From positions 1 through 7,893 of the forward strand of contig DAONDU010000124.1 in the NCBI GenBank assembly GCA_035402725.1: a stretch of DNA of 7,893 nucleotides, read 5' to 3'. This DNA comes from UPXZ01 sp035402725. GTDB taxonomy: Bacteria > Bacteroidota > Bacteroidia > Bacteroidales > Paludibacteraceae. The notes under the pieces were generated by a model, which was given only the letters and a program-made list of their open reading frames with translations, was not told where the DNA came from and ran no database searches. Positions within the stretch are counted from its first letter, which is position 1, and each line of letters starts with the position of its first letter. Of this stretch, positions 5,911 to 7,893 are shown in pieces. A program made the translations under genes and the position numbers.

Positions 5911-5940
5911 TTGTCACAACCGGATTCCGGAATAGTTTTG
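5911..5940 (+). promoter_or_regulatory. Well-formed Bacteroidota promoter with embedded palindrome
   Basis: TTG at 5911-5913 and TAGTTTTG at 5933-5940 are separated by 19 bases, the best -33/-7 pair in the window. The spacer carries the palindromes CCGGATTCCGG (5920-5930) and ATTCCGGAAT (5924-5933), which abut the -7 box and could be an operator. The predicted start is near 5947. No gene follows on the plus strand, but a terminator-like hairpin does. Overlapping on the other strand, 5941-5948 reads TAATTTTG, so the element could also fire leftward. Confidence 0.55.
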
Positions 5941-5946
5941 CAAAAT

Positions 5947-6012
5947 TAGTTATTTTATCGGAAATTCAGGTCTGACAGTTTGAAAAAGTATCCCTGTCAG
6001 CCTGTCTTTTTT
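5947..6012 (+). ncRNA. Candidate small RNA of about 65 nt
   Basis: A good promoter (5911-5940) and a bulged 11-bp hairpin followed by a T run (5967-6012) define a short plus-strand transcript. It lies in the spacer between the DUF3108 and pirin genes. The transcript would hold a 20-base AT-rich single-stranded 5' part and one strong hairpin. No start codon with a credible frame lies inside. It points toward the 3' end of the minus-strand pirin gene, so read-through would make antisense RNA to pirin. No known RNA family is recognised, and the call is an inference from signals only. Confidence 0.35.
5967..6012 (+). terminator. Intrinsic-terminator-like hairpin
   Basis: CAGG-T-CTGACAG (5967-5978) pairs with CTGTCAG-CCTG (5994-6004), an 11-bp stem with one bulged T and a 15-base loop. 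It is followed by TC and six T at 6007-6012. The T run makes it a plus-strand terminator. On the minus strand it lies 37 bases after the pirin stop but lacks a proper T run, so it is a weak terminator for that operon. Confidence 0.5.
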
Positions 6013-6040
6013 GTTATCCGGTTCAGTTTTCAGTGTTTAC

Positions 6041-6913
6041 TTACATCTTATGTTTGATAAAATTATTGGTCTCCAGTTCATCGAATGCCTGATTGAGTTC
6101 TTCGCGTGTATTCATAACGATGGGTCCGCCCCATGCTACCGGTTCCTTCAGCGGGCGGGCTGCCAGAAGCAAAAACCGGGCACCATTACTGCCTGCTTTT
6201 ACCTGAAGTTCTTCAAAGTCTGACGATAGTTCATTCGAAGCAGTAAATAAAATGGCACAAGCCTTTTCTTCGAATGCAGCTCCTTCTCCGGCGGGAGCCA
6301 GCGTACCATCAATCAGGTAAATAAACAGGGTTTCATCGTTGGGAGTTTCGTTGTAAGTCCACTTTGTGCCGGGTTTTAACTGTACATCCAGATACGTTAC
6401 CTTCACATAGTTTCCGCTTACGGCTGCAGTGTGATTTTTATAACTGCCGGACAAAACACGTATGACTGCATTTTCTTCTTCAACCAGAGACACATCTTTT
6501 ATTGTTATATCCCGATACGCAGGTTCGGTCATTTTATCTTTTGCGGGTAGGTTTACCCACAACTGACAACCCAGCATGCGTTCGGATGCAACGGGCATTT
6601 CCTGATGAATGATACCGGAGCCCGCTGTCATCCACTGACATTGCAGGTTGCTGATGGTTCCGCTGTTTCCCAGACTGTCGCCGTGTTCTATTTCACCGCT
6701 GATGAGGTAAGTAACTGTTTCGATACCACGGTGCGGGTGCCAGGGAAATCCTTTGATGTAATCGGCAGGATTGCTGCTGTCGAATCCGTCGAGCATGAGA
6801 AACGGATCAAAATCCTTTACTGTTTTCAGTCCCAACACACGCTGCAGATGAACTCCTGCTCCGTCAACGGCTTGCTGTCCGCGGACTATTTGTGTACATT
6901 TTCTCTTGTTCAT
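6041..6913 (-). CDS. Pirin family protein
   Basis: This 290-residue two-cupin protein has the pirin metal site intact. His59 and His61 lie in GFPWHPHRGIETVTYL (55-70); His103 and Glu105 lie in GSGIIHQEMP (98-107). The spacing matches the two His, then His-x-Glu, of human pirin and E. coli YhhW. The second cupin (about 170-256) has no metal ligands visible, as usual. Pirins bind iron; several bacterial members have quercetin 2,3-dioxygenase activity in vitro, but the physiological substrate is generally unknown. The gene lies 18 bases downstream of the nitroreductase gene on the same strand and is surely cotranscribed. Family assignment is firm; substrate is not. The normal phrase HSEMP/HSEEP appears as HQEMP, a mild variation that leaves the ligands in place. 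Confidence 0.94.
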   Translation of the reverse strand: MNKRKCTQIVRGQQAVDGAGVHLQRVLGLKTVKDFDPFLMLDGFDSSNPADYIKGFPWHPHRGIETVTYLISGEIEHGDSLGNSGTISNLQCQWMTAGSGIIHQEMPVASERMLGCQLWVNLPAKDKMTEPAYRDITIKDVSLVEEENAVIRVLSGSYKNHTAAVSGNYVKVTYLDVQLKPGTKWTYNETPNDETLFIYLIDGTLAPAGEGAAFEEKACAILFTASNELSSDFEELQVKAGSNGARFLLLAARPLKEPVAWGGPIVMNTREELNQAFDELETNNFIKHKM

Positions 6914-6931
6914 AATATTGTTTATATGAGG

Positions 6932-7582
6932 TTATTTCGGATAGCCTACGGGATGATTCAGCCACATGACCTGCGATTCTTTCAGATTCAGGGCTTTGCG
7001 GAGCGCGACCTGATTCATGCTTGCCCGCGGGCGTGTTCCCAGATCATTGGCAGCGCAAAACAGGGAGATATTCTGCGAAACAATTCCGGCATCAATGGCT
7101 CCCATTTCAAAGAAATGTTTGTTTCGTTCGGCATTACCGGGTGAATAATTTTTGTAGCGCGACATATCGCTGACGAGCAGCAGGATAACAGGTGTACCCA
7201 ACGGACGATTGCCATCCATAAGCGGACGAAGATCTTCGGTGGTAACCAGTACCAGGTCATTTGTAATTGCATTGTAAAAGTAAGTCCCGTCGGCACGGCT
7301 GACGTAAATATCCACATCCTGCGAGTTCATCGCTGAAGGCGCTGTTTTCTTCCCGTTTTCAGGCCGGTTGATACCGTTGGCAGCCCAAAGCAGATCCGAC
7401 AAATCCTGCAAACTGAGGTCACGGGTTTCATAGATATTGACCGAACGACGTTTCTGAAAAGCTTCCATGGTGTTGTAACCACGGTATTTGGTGTGTTCGT
7501 TGAGTTTGATAACTACCGAATTCTGAGCGCTCAGGCTAAAAACTAATGCCGTGAATGTAAAAAACAAAATCGTACGTTTCAT
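6932..7582 (-). CDS. Exported SagB-like nitroreductase family protein
   Basis: This 216-residue protein starts with a signal peptide (KRTILFFTFTALVFSLSAQ, likely cleavage near residue 19-20). The nitroreductase fold landmarks follow. RRSVNIY (45-51) is the phosphate-contact arginine/serine motif, then come LLWAANGINRP (64-74), TAPSAMNSQDVDIYV (80-94) and LGTPVILLLVSDM (128-140). GAIDAGIVSQNISLFCAANDLGTRPR (161-186) and a C-terminal NHPVGYPK complete the set. LLWAANG...TAPSA is typical of SagB/ThcOx-type flavoenzymes. Most relatives are cytoplasmic, yet Bacteroidota have many exported versions. It should bind FMN, but the substrate is unknown. It is the first gene of an operon with pirin. Upstream, TAGTTTTA (7612-7619, minus strand) is a one-mismatch -7 box. 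Confidence 0.88.
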   Translation of the reverse strand: MKRTILFFTFTALVFSLSAQNSVVIKLNEHTKYRGYNTMEAFQKRRSVNIYETRDLSLQDLSDLLWAANGINRPENGKKTAPSAMNSQDVDIYVSRADGTYFYNAITNDLVLVTTEDLRPLMDGNRPLGTPVILLLVSDMSRYKNYSPGNAERNKHFFEMGAIDAGIVSQNISLFCAANDLGTRPRASMNQVALRKALNLKESQVMWLNHPVGYPK

Positions 7583-7644
7583 ATCTGTTTATTTTTAATT
7601 AATTGGTTAAATAAAACTATTGTCAGGTTAAAAAAGTTCTTTTA

Positions 7645-7893
7645 TGTCCTCTAGCCGGACTGGCTTTTACTTTTTGCCTCAGTAGTTTTGTATTTTATTT
7701 GTTTCGGCGATTTCCGCTTCGCTCCAATTGGCTACAGCCCCAAAAAGTAAACAAAAAAGGCCGCCGCTGTCGATAAAAAGCTAAAAATTGTCTGCGTTTC
7801 GCTCAAAGCGTCCAAACTCCTCTCCGCCAAAAGGCGGATCGTCAGACAAGGACGCTTTTTAACCGCTACACTCCGGCAATTTTATTCGTATAG
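7645..7893. other. Gene-free structured region, probable dispersed intergenic repeat
   Basis: No convincing coding frame is seen in 7583-7893. From about 7645 the sequence becomes richer in GC-clusters and inverted repeats. AGCC/GGCT arms are at 7653-7665, with a 6-bp hairpin TCCGCC-AAAA-GGCGGA at 7823-7838. An enclosing 9-bp pair, AAAGCGTCC (7805-7813) with GGACGCTTT (7850-7858), is followed by two further T. The style resembles dispersed Bacteroidota intergenic elements known from memory; the right end is cut by the window edge. A lone TAGTTTTG at 7683-7690 (plus) lacks a -33 element. Confidence 0.4.

Noticed and set aside
6011..6223. Plus-strand 70-codon open frame following the 5911 promoter
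   Set aside because: It is antisense to the well-supported pirin C-terminus, needs a TTG start inside the T run of a terminator, and its text is not protein-like.
6605..7144. Long plus-strand open frame of 179 codons across pirin and nitroreductase
   Set aside because: It lies opposite two genes with intact family motifs and shows no recognisable protein features itself.
7683..7690. Plus-strand -7 box TAGTTTTG that could start an RNA ending at the 7858 hairpin
   Set aside because: No -33 TTG at 17-23 bases and the region looks like a dispersed repeat; too weak to annotate as an RNA.

Overview
The window looks like chromosomal DNA from a member of the Bacteroidota, most likely order Bacteroidales. 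Protein starts lack a convincing Shine-Dalgarno sequence. Several intergenic regions carry the phylum-typical -7 promoter box TAnnTTTG, one of them with a -33 TTG at 19-bp spacing. The spacers contain the short degenerate repeats common in that group. The genus cannot be named from the sequence alone.

Layout from left to right. (1) 1-909, minus strand: a two-gene operon of a PqqD-like protein followed by an HPr-kinase-like P-loop protein cut by the left edge. The pair resembles the recognition and kinase parts of a RiPP-type peptide-modification locus that would continue off the left end. (2) 956-2814: a plus-strand SDR oxidoreductase and a minus-strand MgtC/SapB membrane protein. They converge with only 6 bp between stop codons and are bracketed by related repeats in inverted orientation. 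(3) 2427-2838: a repeat-rich spacer of tandem short units. (4) 2839-4026, minus: a secreted or periplasmic TPR protein. (5) 4027-4687: a gene-poor stretch holding the remnant of a decayed minus-strand gene and a good intrinsic terminator. (6) 4688-5771, minus: an operon of an exported DUF3108 protein followed by a small three-helix membrane protein. (7) 5772-6040: a compact spacer with a well-formed plus-strand promoter and, about 30 bp further, a hairpin with a T run. Together they predict a very short unannotated RNA. (8) 6041-7582, minus: an operon of an exported SagB-like nitroreductase and a pirin. (9) 7583-7893: no gene; GC-richer structured sequence that looks like a dispersed intergenic repeat and runs off the right edge.

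Most genes are short cell-envelope or redox housekeeping/accessory functions, and no single pathway links them. The most interesting points are the PqqD/HprK-like pair at the left edge, the candidate small RNA at 5911-6012, the inverted-repeat bracket around the SDR/MgtC pair, and the decayed gene at 4131-4469. All functional names rest on motif recognition by eye; no database search was run.
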